The notes under the pieces are model-generated. The model was not told where the DNA came from and did not search any database. It saw nothing but the letters and a program-made list of their open reading frames with translations. From a virus, in the IMG/VR virus record IMGVR_UViG_3300029286_000102, positions 1 to 41,575 of that record: 41,575 nt of DNA. The stretch is one strand, 5' to 3'. Both the position numbers and the translations under genes were made by a program. Of the stretch, positions 1 through 8,018 are shown one piece after another; position 1 is the first letter of the stretch, and each line of letters starts with the position of its first letter.

Positions 1-148
1 CGGAGGGTTAAAACTAAATTAAACATTGGAGTAATTACCTGAGAGGGTAATTTTTTTATCATAACGGGGTTATTCATACCTCATTAAAAAAATGAACTGA
101 AACATTTATGACAGAAGAAGAAAAAAAAGCAGCTGAAGCAAACGCTCT
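1..148. repeat. Terminal redundancy, left copy
   Basis: The first 148 bases recur at 41428-41575. Bases 24-148 match exactly; the outer 23 bases differ at positions 3, 9 and 22. The repeat shows the contig closes on itself, giving a unit of about 41,427 bp. It spans a terminator and the first codons of the scaffold-like gene, so it is not a tidy packaging end by itself. Either an assembly overlap of a circularly permuted genome or a short direct terminal repeat would explain it. Confidence 0.95.
33..57 (+). terminator. Intrinsic terminator-like hairpin before the scaffold gene
   Basis: AATTACC (33-39) pairs perfectly with GGTAATT (46-52) around a six-base loop, followed by a run of seven T (51-57). 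It lies 50 bases upstream of the gene at 108, inside its leader. This favours an attenuator role over a plain operon end. The second copy is at 41460-41484. Confidence 0.75.
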
Positions 149-632
149 TGCCACTGCACAAGAGGAAGAGAAGAAAAAGAAAGAAGCCGAAGAAGCGAAA
201 GCTTCAGAAGCTGAGGCAAAAATCACAGCACTTGAAGCTGAGAAGAATGCCATTCTTGAGAGAGAAGCAAATTACAAACTTGCCTATCTTAAAGAGAAAA
301 AGAAAAATGAGGGACTTGACCCTGTTAATGAAACTGAGGAAGAACGTGTCCGCCGTATCACTCGTGAAGAACTTGCTAACGCACGTCTTGGCGAAATTGA
401 TAAGGAAAAGGAGGAGTTGTTCCAAAAGACAATAAAGGAAAACAAGGAACTCAAACTAGCTATTCAAAATAAACCGACCAATCAATCAACAGGTGCAGGT
501 GGTTCAACAGAACAACCTATCGTAGTAAGCACAATCGTTACTCCTGAACAAATCGCTGCTTTCAAGGCACGAGGATGGACAGAAAAGGACATTGAACGCT
601 ACAAACGAAACCTTCAGAAAAATTCTAGGTAA
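108..632 (+). CDS. Probable scaffolding protein
   Basis: The 174-residue product is dominated by a charged Lys/Glu/Ala coiled coil (about residues 1-120). A short polar linker rich in Gln, Thr and Gly follows, then a compact basic C-terminus with many Lys/Arg (about 145-174). This layout is typical of phage head scaffolds: a coiled-coil body with a basic tail that contacts the capsid protein. It lies between the portal group and the major capsid gene, as scaffolds usually do. The start ATG follows an A-rich leader with no Shine-Dalgarno. Assignment rests on composition and position; no catalytic protease motif was seen. Confidence 0.65.
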   Translation: MTEEEKKAAEANALATAQEEEKKKKEAEEAKASEAEAKITALEAEKNAILEREANYKLAYLKEKKKNEGLDPVNETEEERVRRITREELANARLGEIDKEKEELFQKTIKENKELKLAIQNKPTNQSTGAGGSTEQPIVVSTIVTPEQIAAFKARGWTEKDIERYKRNLQKNSR

Positions 633-642
633 TATATTTTGA

Positions 643-668
643 AAAGCTAGGATTATTCACCTAACTTT
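643..668 (+). other. Intergenic hairpin
   Basis: AGCTAGG and CCTAACT form a seven-pair stem with one mismatch around an eight-base loop, between the scaffold-like and decoration-like genes. There is no T-run after it, so mRNA processing or stability is more likely than termination. Confidence 0.35.
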
Positions 669-678
669 ATAAAAATAT

Positions 679-1164
679 ATGTCTATAGGAGATATCGTAA
701 TAAAAGACCAGTCTGTAATGGCTGGCATAGGTGCTCGCAAATACTTAGTTGCGGCTAGTGCCACTCTTATTTATCCTGGTGAGCCTGTCACAAAAGCACT
801 TGGTGCAGCTGTGGTTACTCCGATGGCTACAAATAAGCCTGTGGTTGCTACTGACTTCTTAGCTGGTATTGCAGCTACACAATCCACAAATGACGCTGCT
901 AATGCAGGGGAAGTGTGGGTTTACCCTCTTGTTCCTGGTGTTGTTTACTTAATGAAGCCAAATGTCGCCGCTTCATTTGATACTCAAGCTGAGTATGACG
1001 CATTAGTTGGTGACAGAGTTTTAATTGACCTTACTTCTGGTGATTACACAATATTAGCAACAGATGGTGCAACCTCAGGTTGTGTCATTGAAGCGCTTGA
1101 TGTTGCTAAGTATCCTGGTTTGGTTGCGTTTTCGTTCCGTAATGGAGTTTCATACCTTGCCTAA
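679..1164 (+). CDS. Capsid decoration-like protein
   Basis: The 161-residue product is rich in Ala, Val, Gly and Thr and looks all-beta, with no charged coiled coil and no membrane segment. It resembles the DUF2190-like/decoration proteins that often sit directly upstream of a Mu- or HK97-type major capsid gene; the spacing to the capsid gene here is 47 bases. A role on the capsid surface is inferred from position and composition. The start follows TATAAAAATAT, the A+T-rich pre-start pattern seen throughout this genome. Confidence 0.55.
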   Translation: MSIGDIVIKDQSVMAGIGARKYLVAASATLIYPGEPVTKALGAAVVTPMATNKPVVATDFLAGIAATQSTNDAANAGEVWVYPLVPGVVYLMKPNVAASFDTQAEYDALVGDRVLIDLTSGDYTILATDGATSGCVIEALDVAKYPGLVAFSFRNGVSYLA

Positions 1165-1176
1165 TCGGTGAGGTAT
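1152..1176 (+). other. Hairpin at the end of the decoration-like gene
   Basis: ATACCT (1152-1157) pairs with AGGTAT (1171-1176), with further inner pairs. It overlaps the stop codon region and is followed by TTTGTG, a weak T-run. It may set the ratio of decoration to capsid mRNA. Confidence 0.4.
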
Positions 1177-1211
1177 TTGTGTTATTATTAATCTAATTTT
1201 ATAAAAATTAT

Positions 1212-2147
1212 ATGTTTACAGAAGCTCAAAATTTTAGCATCGTGCAAACTGAATTGGACAAAGTGTTCTTTCAACAGTTTGATTACGATGAGACGTTTCC
1301 TGGTGTAGCTCACGCTACCACTGGCGAGATATTCAAGCCTCAAGACACAACTCACGCTGCTTGGATACAATCTATCAACAAAGGTTCTGGCTTGTTCCCA
1401 GCAATTGGCGAAACAGCAACAGTTCCTCTTTCAACTCCTGCGGTTAGAAACAAACAAACTACTCGTGTCCTTACCTTCGCTCAAGGTATTGATATTTCAA
1501 AGCAGTTGTTTGATGACAATATGCACGGAGTTTGGGCTGAGGATGTTCGTGATTTCGCTCAAAAAGCAAAGGACACTCAGGACTACAATGCTTTCCGTAT
1601 TTTCAGAAATGGATTTACGACTGAATTGACTGCTGATGGTGTTTCTTTCTTCAACGCTGCTCACCCATTAATTGGTGGTGGAACACAATCAAATGTGTTC
1701 ACTGGTGCTGGTTCAGTTTTGACTCCAACTTCTCTTAACACTGCAATGGTCAATCTTCTTGAACAGAAGGACCAATCAGGTGTTATTCGTGGTTCAAGTC
1801 CTGCTGTCTTGCTCGTCCCACCTTCATTGTGGAAGCACGCTCGTGAGATAACAGACTCAGCATTAATTGCTGATGTCGCAACAAACAATGTGAACGTTTA
1901 TCGTTCAGCATTGGGAATTACTGTGTGGACATCCCACTGGTTGGGTGCTGTCGCTGGTGGTTCTGACACTGCTTGGTTCTTACTTGCTAAGCGCCACGGT
2001 GTCACTCGTTTAATCCGTCAAGGACTTGAAACAGCCCTTACTGATTGGAGATATTCTAATAACCTCACATATAGGTATCAAGCAAACTTCCGTGAAGAAG
2101 TGTTTGTTGCTGACTATGCTGGTGCTGTTGGAAACGCAGGAGTTTAA
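1212..2147 (+). CDS. Major capsid protein (HK97-fold, Mu gpT-like)
   Basis: The 311-residue product has the character of the Mu gpT/HK97-like major head subunit family: an N-terminal helix, a region about half-way with FFNAAHPL followed by a Gly-rich loop, and a C-terminal part with LTYRYQANFREEV, resembling the usual closing beta strands. It forms the icosahedral shell. It follows scaffold-like and decoration-like genes and precedes the head-tail adaptor, the canonical order. Codon use here is slightly more G+C rich than in the early genes, as expected for a highly expressed gene. The length fits a capsid protein without an N-terminal delta domain, so scaffold is supplied separately. Confidence 0.85.
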   Translation: MFTEAQNFSIVQTELDKVFFQQFDYDETFPGVAHATTGEIFKPQDTTHAAWIQSINKGSGLFPAIGETATVPLSTPAVRNKQTTRVLTFAQGIDISKQLFDDNMHGVWAEDVRDFAQKAKDTQDYNAFRIFRNGFTTELTADGVSFFNAAHPLIGGGTQSNVFTGAGSVLTPTSLNTAMVNLLEQKDQSGVIRGSSPAVLLVPPSLWKHAREITDSALIADVATNNVNVYRSALGITVWTSHWLGAVAGGSDTAWFLLAKRHGVTRLIRQGLETALTDWRYSNNLTYRYQANFREEVFVADYAGAVGNAGV

Positions 2148-2193
2148 TCATTCGTCCGATTGAACCCTGATTAATAGTTTAAGATTACAAATT

Positions 2194-3171
2194 ATGTTTA
2201 ATAGTCTAAATACCTACTCACTGCCTGGTTTCCAAGCCTTTCTCGGTGCAACACCATTTGCCAATCAAGGAAATGTGTTTTATGTCCGACCAAGACTAGG
2301 TTCAGACGGGCAGGATGGGAGAACCCCTCAGACTGCGTTTAAGACCCTTGCAACTGCATTGTCAAAATGTGTTGCAAACCAAAATGATGTTGTTTATCTT
2401 TTGGCGGAAGGTCAAAGTGCTGCTGATACAACTGACTACCAAGCTGTAGCGTTGGATTGGAACAAAGATAATGTTCATTTAATCGGTATCGGAAGCGATG
2501 CCTTTATAAATCAACGTTCTCGTATCGCTCAGTTATCTTCAGTGAAGACAATTGAGGATTTGTTCACAGTTTCAGCAGATAACTGTGTCATTCAAAACAT
2601 TTCCGTGTTCCAAGGTGTTGCCAGTTCAACTGCAACATCCCCACGTGCAATGGTTGTTTCAGGTCAACATAACCATATCGTCAATTGTTCAATATCAGGA
2701 AATGGTGATACCGCAGGTTCTACGGATACTGCTGGTGCTCGTTCCCTAGCAATAACTGGTGCTGAAAACACCTTTACACATTGTTATATTGGGCTTGATA
2801 CTGTCATTCGTGCAACTCAGGTTGCTGAGGTGACTGTTGGTGATATTGCCCGAACAATATTTGAGGATTGTTTCTTCAATACTTATACATCACTATCTAC
2901 ATTTAAGATGGTTACTTACTCTGCCCCTGATAGATTTGTTCTATTCAAAGGTGGATTAATCAATGCTGTTTTGAATATAACGAGTGCTGTTGCTCCTACA
3001 GGTGCTTTAGCAGCGGCTACTTCTGTCAATGGAACAATCATCTTGGTGAATTGTCCTGTTGTCGGGTTCGCTGATGTTGCAACTGCAGATGACACAAAAA
3101 TCAAAGTGTATGGTTCTGGAAACGGAACTCTCGTTGGTTTGGGTCTTGCTGGAAACGTGGATGTTTCCTAA
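2194..3171 (+). CDS. Parallel beta-helix structural protein beside the capsid gene
   Basis: The 325-residue product opens with a pattern common to pectate-lyase-like folds (YVRPRLGSDGQDGRTPQTAF, about residues 30-49: start of a right-handed beta-helix with a DGRTPQTAFKT-type motif). Repeated short beta turns follow (VIQNISVF, HIVNCSISG, TFTHCYIG, IFEDCFF). Such folds are usual for tailspikes, but this gene lies directly after the major capsid gene and before the adaptor, so it may be a head fibre or head-bound depolymerase. No catalytic residues could be assigned. Confidence 0.6.
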   Translation: MFNSLNTYSLPGFQAFLGATPFANQGNVFYVRPRLGSDGQDGRTPQTAFKTLATALSKCVANQNDVVYLLAEGQSAADTTDYQAVALDWNKDNVHLIGIGSDAFINQRSRIAQLSSVKTIEDLFTVSADNCVIQNISVFQGVASSTATSPRAMVVSGQHNHIVNCSISGNGDTAGSTDTAGARSLAITGAENTFTHCYIGLDTVIRATQVAEVTVGDIARTIFEDCFFNTYTSLSTFKMVTYSAPDRFVLFKGGLINAVLNITSAVAPTGALAAATSVNGTIILVNCPVVGFADVATADDTKIKVYGSGNGTLVGLGLAGNVDVS

Positions 3172-3183
3172 CATTCATTTATC

Positions 3184-3219
3184 CCTTCGCTCTGTCCCTT
3201 TACGGGGACAGCGACGAGG
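3184..3219 (+). other. Strong intergenic hairpin with TTTACGG loop
   Basis: CTGTCCC (3192-3198) pairs perfectly with GGGACAG (3205-3211) and CCT (3184-3186) with AGG (3217-3219). The loop carries TTTACGG, resembling the TTTACGGG seen in promoter leaders at 37705 and 41367. No T-run follows, so it is probably an mRNA stability or processing element between two structural genes. Confidence 0.5.
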
Positions 3220-3252
3220 GGGGAATATTACAAATTTAATTTTATAAATTAT

Positions 3253-3972
3253 ATGCAACCACAAGTAATACCAATAATTCCAAGTGCAAGTCTAGCAATA
3301 GCTACATCTTGGTTGCTGACATCCTCAGGGGTGGCAGTAAATACTCAAACAATACTTATCGCAGGAATAACTTTTACTTCTGTTGATGTTATTGTAACGA
3401 CAGCAGGGAATGTCTTAGTAGATGCAAGTGCATCTGCTTTCTTGGATAACCTTGTTGACCTTATTAATAATCCTACAGTCACAAATACAAAACACGTTGC
3501 TTTGTCTGCTGAAGATGTTGCAAAACTTCAAGCATTAGGAATTACAGCAACAAAAACTTCTGCAACGTTGATGACACTTACTTCAAGTGTTATTAAACCT
3601 GGCAGTTCAAATTCAATTGTTGTTTCTGAGACTGAAACAAACTTTGTTTGGACAACTTCAACTACTTCTGCTGGTTTCGGACCAACATTAGGAAATGGGG
3701 CATCTGTTCAATTTGTTGCTTCAGCGATAACTTCAGGAAATGGAGTTTTCACAGTTGAAGTTTCAAATGACGGTTCAAATTGGGTGGCTTATAATAAGCT
3801 CACCACAAATGTCACCAATACAAACGGACAAACTGATACTCGTGTAGCTTCGGTCACTCTTAGTTCAAATACTTCAGCAGTTGTTTCAATTCCTGAATTA
3901 TTTGCTTTCTACAGAGTTAAATGTGTCGTGTCAGTTGATGGATTATATTCTGCAACTGCATTTATTAGTTAA
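3253..3972 (+). CDS. Beta-rich virion protein, function unknown
   Basis: The 239-residue product is rich in Thr, Ser, Val and Asn and predicted all-beta. The C-terminal half has VEVSNDGSNWVAY, a pattern met in phage Ig-like or surface-exposed structural domains, where it reads as a sample-mean-and-deviation style strand pair. It lies within the head/connector cluster and is probably virion-associated. I do not recognise the family with certainty. The start ATG follows TATAAATTAT. Confidence 0.4.
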   Translation: MQPQVIPIIPSASLAIATSWLLTSSGVAVNTQTILIAGITFTSVDVIVTTAGNVLVDASASAFLDNLVDLINNPTVTNTKHVALSAEDVAKLQALGITATKTSATLMTLTSSVIKPGSSNSIVVSETETNFVWTTSTTSAGFGPTLGNGASVQFVASAITSGNGVFTVEVSNDGSNWVAYNKLTTNVTNTNGQTDTRVASVTLSSNTSAVVSIPELFAFYRVKCVVSVDGLYSATAFIS

Positions 3973-3983
3973 CCTAAAATTAT

Positions 3984-5192
3984 ATGTATAGCGTCTTAGA
4001 CTTAAAAAATGATTTGGAAGGAGTTCTACACGGAACTACAAACAATCAGATACAAAATCTTGATGGTGTTATTAACCGAGCCGCTAGACAATTACTTTTA
4101 GATTTAGACCCACAGGAAACAAAACGAACTGTGGAATTTATCGCTCCAATATTTAATTCAGTTTATGACTATCCAATCGCCTCAGATGTGAAAGGAAATA
4201 AATTGATTGATATATTCCCGCAAGTTCAAAGAATACCGCAAGATATTTGGCTTCAAGCCTATAATCAGGCTTTTGATGTTGCAAAACAAAACATATTATC
4301 AATGCAAAATATGTTCACAATGAATTTTGACTCAGGAATTAAGACAATAAGAATTAATGCCCCTTGGTTGAATAATCCAATCATTGTGAACGAAATTGAG
4401 AGCATTTCTGATAACGGAACTTGGGCTGTTGGTGGAACTGCAACAAATCTTAGTGTAAATAATACAAACTTTGCACAAGGGTCAGGTTCACTACAGTTTG
4501 ATGTTGCTGTCGGCACTGGTTATATTGAAAATTCAGATATGACCGCTGTTGATTTATCAGATGTTGTAAGTCAGTCTTCAATGTTTGTTTGGGTATATGT
4601 TCCAACAGGCACACAATTAACTTCAGTTGAATTACGCTGGGGTTCAGGTGCTGGAGCATATTACGCAAAAACAGTTACTCAAACACAGCAAGGAAATTCC
4701 TTTGTGAATGGTTGGAATTTATGTCAATTTGATTGGGCTACTGCAACAACTGTAGGAGCACCAAATAGTTCAGCGATAAATTATGCTCGTGTTTCTCTTG
4801 CGATGACAGGAAATAATGTCGGTGTTAAAGTGAACGGATTAAATTCAATTTTAGGAACTGTTTTACAGTATTCTTATTATTCAAAATATTTATTCCGCAA
4901 CGCTTCAACAGGTGTATTTCAAGAAACAGTATTAGATGACGCAGATTTAATTAATTTGGACACTGAAAGTTATAACTTATTATTCAATCAGGTTGCATAT
5001 CTTGCTTCACAGCAACAGCAAGGAATGGATGCCCTATCGTATGACGGGTCATTCTTCAAAACTGCTTACGATGAAGGATTAAAGCGTTATAAAGCAATGT
5101 ATAAATCAGAATTGCAAAAACCACAGTCAACTTATTATCAGAAACCTGACCCAGGGTATGGTCGTATTATTGGGCGAGGGTTTAATAATTAA
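3984..5192 (+). CDS. Head-tail adaptor-like protein with inserted beta domain
   Basis: The 402-residue product looks bipartite. Residues 1-130 and about 290-402 are helical and resemble podovirus head-tail adaptors (INRAARQLLLDLDP near the start; a C-terminal Tyr/Lys-rich helix). Residues about 135-280 are a beta-sandwich-like segment (TWAVGGTATNLSV, SGSLQFDV, FVWVYVP, NGWNLCQFDW) resembling a carbohydrate-binding jelly roll. The order after the capsid gene and before the 726-residue nozzle-like protein fits an adaptor. The insertion could display a surface-binding domain at the neck. Family assignment is by position and pattern. Confidence 0.55.
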   Translation: MYSVLDLKNDLEGVLHGTTNNQIQNLDGVINRAARQLLLDLDPQETKRTVEFIAPIFNSVYDYPIASDVKGNKLIDIFPQVQRIPQDIWLQAYNQAFDVAKQNILSMQNMFTMNFDSGIKTIRINAPWLNNPIIVNEIESISDNGTWAVGGTATNLSVNNTNFAQGSGSLQFDVAVGTGYIENSDMTAVDLSDVVSQSSMFVWVYVPTGTQLTSVELRWGSGAGAYYAKTVTQTQQGNSFVNGWNLCQFDWATATTVGAPNSSAINYARVSLAMTGNNVGVKVNGLNSILGTVLQYSYYSKYLFRNASTGVFQETVLDDADLINLDTESYNLLFNQVAYLASQQQQGMDALSYDGSFFKTAYDEGLKRYKAMYKSELQKPQSTYYQKPDPGYGRIIGRGFNN

Positions 5193-5197
5193 AATAT

Positions 5198-5242
5198 ATG
5201 CCAATTATTATTAAAAAACCAACTAATGAGCCAAAGGCTTAA
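5198..5242 (+). CDS. Mini-ORF, 14 residues
   Basis: An ATG with the AAAATAT leader used by the neighbouring genes opens a 14-residue frame reading MPIIIKKPTNEPKA. It sits six bases after the adaptor stop and six bases before the next gene, and fills the gap exactly. It may be a real micropeptide in the neck cluster or a translational coupling device. Confidence 0.35.
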   Translation: MPIIIKKPTNEPKA

Positions 5243-5248
5243 AAATAT

Positions 5249-5506
5249 ATGCCGATGATACTTAAAAAAATTAAGGGTGCTGTTAAAAAAGGTGCAAAAA
5301 ATGTTAAGAAAGCTATTAAAAAAGCTGTTTCTAAACCAAAAAAGGGCAAAATGAAGGAAATGCCAAAGGTTATAGCAAAGAAAACATCAAAACCAGGTGA
5401 CTTGTATAACAAAAATAAGAAACCATTTGTTCCTTATTATGGTGGTTATGGTGGAAAAATGAGTGATGGGTCAGGATGGGGCGGTGAAAAACCTAAAAAA
5501 AAATAG
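5249..5506 (+). CDS. Very basic Lys-rich small protein
   Basis: The 85-residue product is dominated by Lys and Ala repeats in its first half (KKGAKNVKKAIKKAV), reminiscent of histone H1 tails. A Gly/Tyr patch (YYGGYGG) follows and then a Lys-rich end. It would be strongly positively charged and could bind packaged DNA or pass through the neck. It is one of four tiny genes between the adaptor and nozzle genes. No enzymatic motif is visible. Confidence 0.65.
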   Translation: MPMILKKIKGAVKKGAKNVKKAIKKAVSKPKKGKMKEMPKVIAKKTSKPGDLYNKNKKPFVPYYGGYGGKMSDGSGWGGEKPKKK

Positions 5507-5507
5507 T

Positions 5508-5672
5508 ATGAAGAAATTAAACTACAAAATTGGTGCATTAAAGCGTAAACTCAAGGTCAAAGGTGATTTTGAGCCAGGCACTTTGATTTCAAAGGTCAAT
5601 GAAAGCAAAGGATTAGAAAAATTAAAAAATCCACTAACCAAAAAGCAGGTTGCTATAATGGGTTTAGTGTAA
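5508..5672 (+). CDS. Small basic protein, 54 residues
   Basis: The frame is open further upstream, but ATG 5508 follows one base after the previous stop, giving 54 residues. The product is Lys-rich and mostly soluble (starts MKKLNYKIGALKRKLKVKG). The function is unknown; it shares the basic character of its neighbours and probably belongs to the same virion or DNA-binding set. Confidence 0.55.
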   Translation: MKKLNYKIGALKRKLKVKGDFEPGTLISKVNESKGLEKLKNPLTKKQVAIMGLV

Positions 5673-5676
5673 AGTT

Positions 5677-5799
5677 ATGTCAGGAACAAACAAATTAGTT
5701 CAATCAACTCTTGAAAAAGCAGGTGAAGCGTCTTTAACAAAAGGATTGCTCAATGCTAATGAAGAAGCTAAGAAGAAAGATAAAAAGAAAAAGAAATAA
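5677..5799 (+). CDS. Small Lys-tailed protein, 40 residues
   Basis: ATG 5677 opens a 40-residue frame that ends in a Lys-rich tail (AKKKDKKKKK). It fits between neighbours with gaps of four and six bases. The amphipathic first half plus poly-Lys tail suggests a virion-internal or DNA-contacting peptide. The function is unknown. Confidence 0.5.
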   Translation: MSGTNKLVQSTLEKAGEASLTKGLLNANEEAKKKDKKKKK

Positions 5800-5805
5800 A
5801 ATATT

Positions 5806-7986
5806 ATGCCAGAGCCTAAAAAACAAAAAATTTCAACAGTTTCACGAGCAAGGGAATTTTCCCTTGTTTCGGATTATAAGCTCGGCTATCGTAATCACGA
5901 GGACATAACGAACCTTCCACCAGGTGTTTTAATCGTTGGAAGTCAAAATGTGCTGGTTGATGTCGCAAGTAGGGTTGAAATACGTCAAGGATATGCCCTG
6001 GACGGGGCTATAAGTGCCGTGGGGAGCAGTATATTGGCTTCTTATGATTGGACTACCAGAGGCAATGGGGAAAGGCATTTAAGGGCTGGTTTTCTCACAT
6101 CAGCAGGTAATGATGGTAAATTACAATATAGATATGTAAATCCGTCAACGGGAGCAGTAAGTTGGGAAGATTTAATGACAGGACTTTCAAGTGTGTCATT
6201 TAATTTCACTACTTTTTGGGATATAAATGAGTCATTACGTGTCGCTTTATTTGTTGATGGGTCATCAAACATTTATGAATGGAATGGTGGTATAACAGAA
6301 TTGTTATCTGCAACAGTAAACACATTAACGAAAGCAGGTGATACTTGGCTTGACTCAGGTTTTTATAATCAGACACTAGCAACAGTTGGAAGTGCAACAT
6401 CACAATTTGATATTACAAATCCTTCAGGAACAACTTTTAGATATACATTTGACGGAACGGGAACTGACCCAGCAATTACATCAACAACATTCCCAATAGG
6501 GAGTTATGTTTTAATAAGCGGACAAAATTTTAATGCAGGAAATAACGGATTATTTAAAGTGACTGGTGTTGGAGCAAATTATTTTGAAGTCACTAATGCT
6601 TCAGGAGTAGTTGAGTCAAATAAAACAATTGGCACAGGATATATTTATGCTCAATTTAAAAATATAGTTGTTATAAATGGAACAACATACGGATATACAG
6701 GTGGGGTTGATACAAATACACTTACAGGAGTGACACCTGACCCAACAGGCGAAGCAGTTGGTTCAATTGTTCAACAAGGAGTAATTATTACTCCTAATTC
6801 AGCAATGACTTCAATCACTGCTACTTTTGAAAACGGAATTATAGGAACAATGAATAATCAAATATTTTTAGGCTCACTCACAAGTTCAGTAATGTGGCTT
6901 TCAAAGGTAAACGATTATAAAGATTATTCATCATCATCAACAAGGCAAATTGGTGAAGGAGGGTCATTGATTTTAGACCAAAATTTAGTTGCCTTTATTG
7001 TTCAAGGTTCACAAGATGCCCCTACAATGTGGGTATCAGCAGGAAAAGATATTTGGTATCAAATTACTTTCACTGATTTGGTTTCTGTTGTTGGTCCTTC
7101 AGGGCAAACATTAGGTGCAATTCCTATTAAATCAGGACGACAACAAGGTGCTCAATCACAAGCAATGGTTTCAAATATGAAAAACAATGTGATTTGTGTT
7201 TCAAATGAACCAACAATTGACCTTATGGGATTAATGGAAAATTTCTTTACTCAAATTCAAACACAAAATATTTCAGACCCAATTAAATTAGATGTTGATA
7301 TTTATGATTATACAAATGGGTCAATCTTTTATTACAAAAATTTTATTTTCGTTGCTATTCCTGAAGAAGGACTTGTATTGCAATACAATTTAGATACAGG
7401 AGCGTGGCAAGCTCCTCAATCATTACCTATTTCACGATTTTATATTGTTGATGGTGAATTATACGGACATTCATATCAAACATCCGAGTCATATAAATTA
7501 TTTACTGGTTATGCTGATAGAGTATATCCTGGCTTTTCAGGTCATCCTATTCAAGCAATTTGGAAGTTTTCATATCAAAATTACGGAATGCGACACTGGA
7601 GAAAATCAGCAGATTATCTATATGTTGAAGGATATATTAATGAAAATACAACACTCACTGCACAAATAACTTATGAACTTGATGGATGTGCAACTGTAAA
7701 AACATTTGAAATAGATGGGGATGACGCACAGATTGTTTGTCTTGTTCCTTCAACAGGGGGACTTGGTAAAATGCCTTTAGGAAAACAAAAACTTGGTGGT
7801 GGAGCAACAACATCAATTCAAGGATTACCACCAAAAGTCAGAGTTGAAAAATCTTTTAATAATACTGACTTCTTTGAATGTTCAGTTTCATTTGAAGTAT
7901 TCGGAACAGATAACAGGTTTGAATTATTAGCATTCGGTCTTAATGCAAGACCTTCAACACAAGAACCTATTTCCATTAGACAATAA
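5806..7986 (+). CDS. Tail nozzle / stabilisation-like protein
   Basis: The 726-residue product is all-beta and Gly/Ser/Thr-rich. Near the N-terminus NHEDITNLPPGVLIVGSQNV and RVEIRQGY read like the first blades of the beta-propeller tail stabilisation or nozzle proteins of podoviruses (P22 gp10-like, T7 gp12-like). Its length is close to these. It follows the adaptor and precedes the fibres, the usual place. It would form the distal tube of a short tail through which DNA leaves. The call rests on pattern and context. Confidence 0.6.
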   Translation: MPEPKKQKISTVSRAREFSLVSDYKLGYRNHEDITNLPPGVLIVGSQNVLVDVASRVEIRQGYALDGAISAVGSSILASYDWTTRGNGERHLRAGFLTSAGNDGKLQYRYVNPSTGAVSWEDLMTGLSSVSFNFTTFWDINESLRVALFVDGSSNIYEWNGGITELLSATVNTLTKAGDTWLDSGFYNQTLATVGSATSQFDITNPSGTTFRYTFDGTGTDPAITSTTFPIGSYVLISGQNFNAGNNGLFKVTGVGANYFEVTNASGVVESNKTIGTGYIYAQFKNIVVINGTTYGYTGGVDTNTLTGVTPDPTGEAVGSIVQQGVIITPNSAMTSITATFENGIIGTMNNQIFLGSLTSSVMWLSKVNDYKDYSSSSTRQIGEGGSLILDQNLVAFIVQGSQDAPTMWVSAGKDIWYQITFTDLVSVVGPSGQTLGAIPIKSGRQQGAQSQAMVSNMKNNVICVSNEPTIDLMGLMENFFTQIQTQNISDPIKLDVDIYDYTNGSIFYYKNFIFVAIPEEGLVLQYNLDTGAWQAPQSLPISRFYIVDGELYGHSYQTSESYKLFTGYADRVYPGFSGHPIQAIWKFSYQNYGMRHWRKSADYLYVEGYINENTTLTAQITYELDGCATVKTFEIDGDDAQIVCLVPSTGGLGKMPLGKQKLGGGATTSIQGLPPKVRVEKSFNNTDFFECSVSFEVFGTDNRFELLAFGLNARPSTQEPISIRQ

Positions 7987-8010
7987 TTATTATATAATAA
8001 ATTTAACGGG
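7970..8010 (+). promoter_or_regulatory. Probable late promoter for the tail-fibre gene
   Basis: A perfect TATAAT (7993-7998) lies 17 bases from a weak TTTCCA -35. TTTAACGGG follows at 8002-8010, resembling the TTTACGGG in the leaders of the portal gene and the scaffold region. The fibre gene starts at 8019. Confidence 0.5.
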
Positions 8011-8018
8011 TAAAAAAT

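Noticed and set aside
1-148. Long direct terminal repeats of the T7 type as a firm call
   Set aside because: The overlap is short, and its mismatches lie at the contig edge, which also fits an assembly overlap of a permuted genome.
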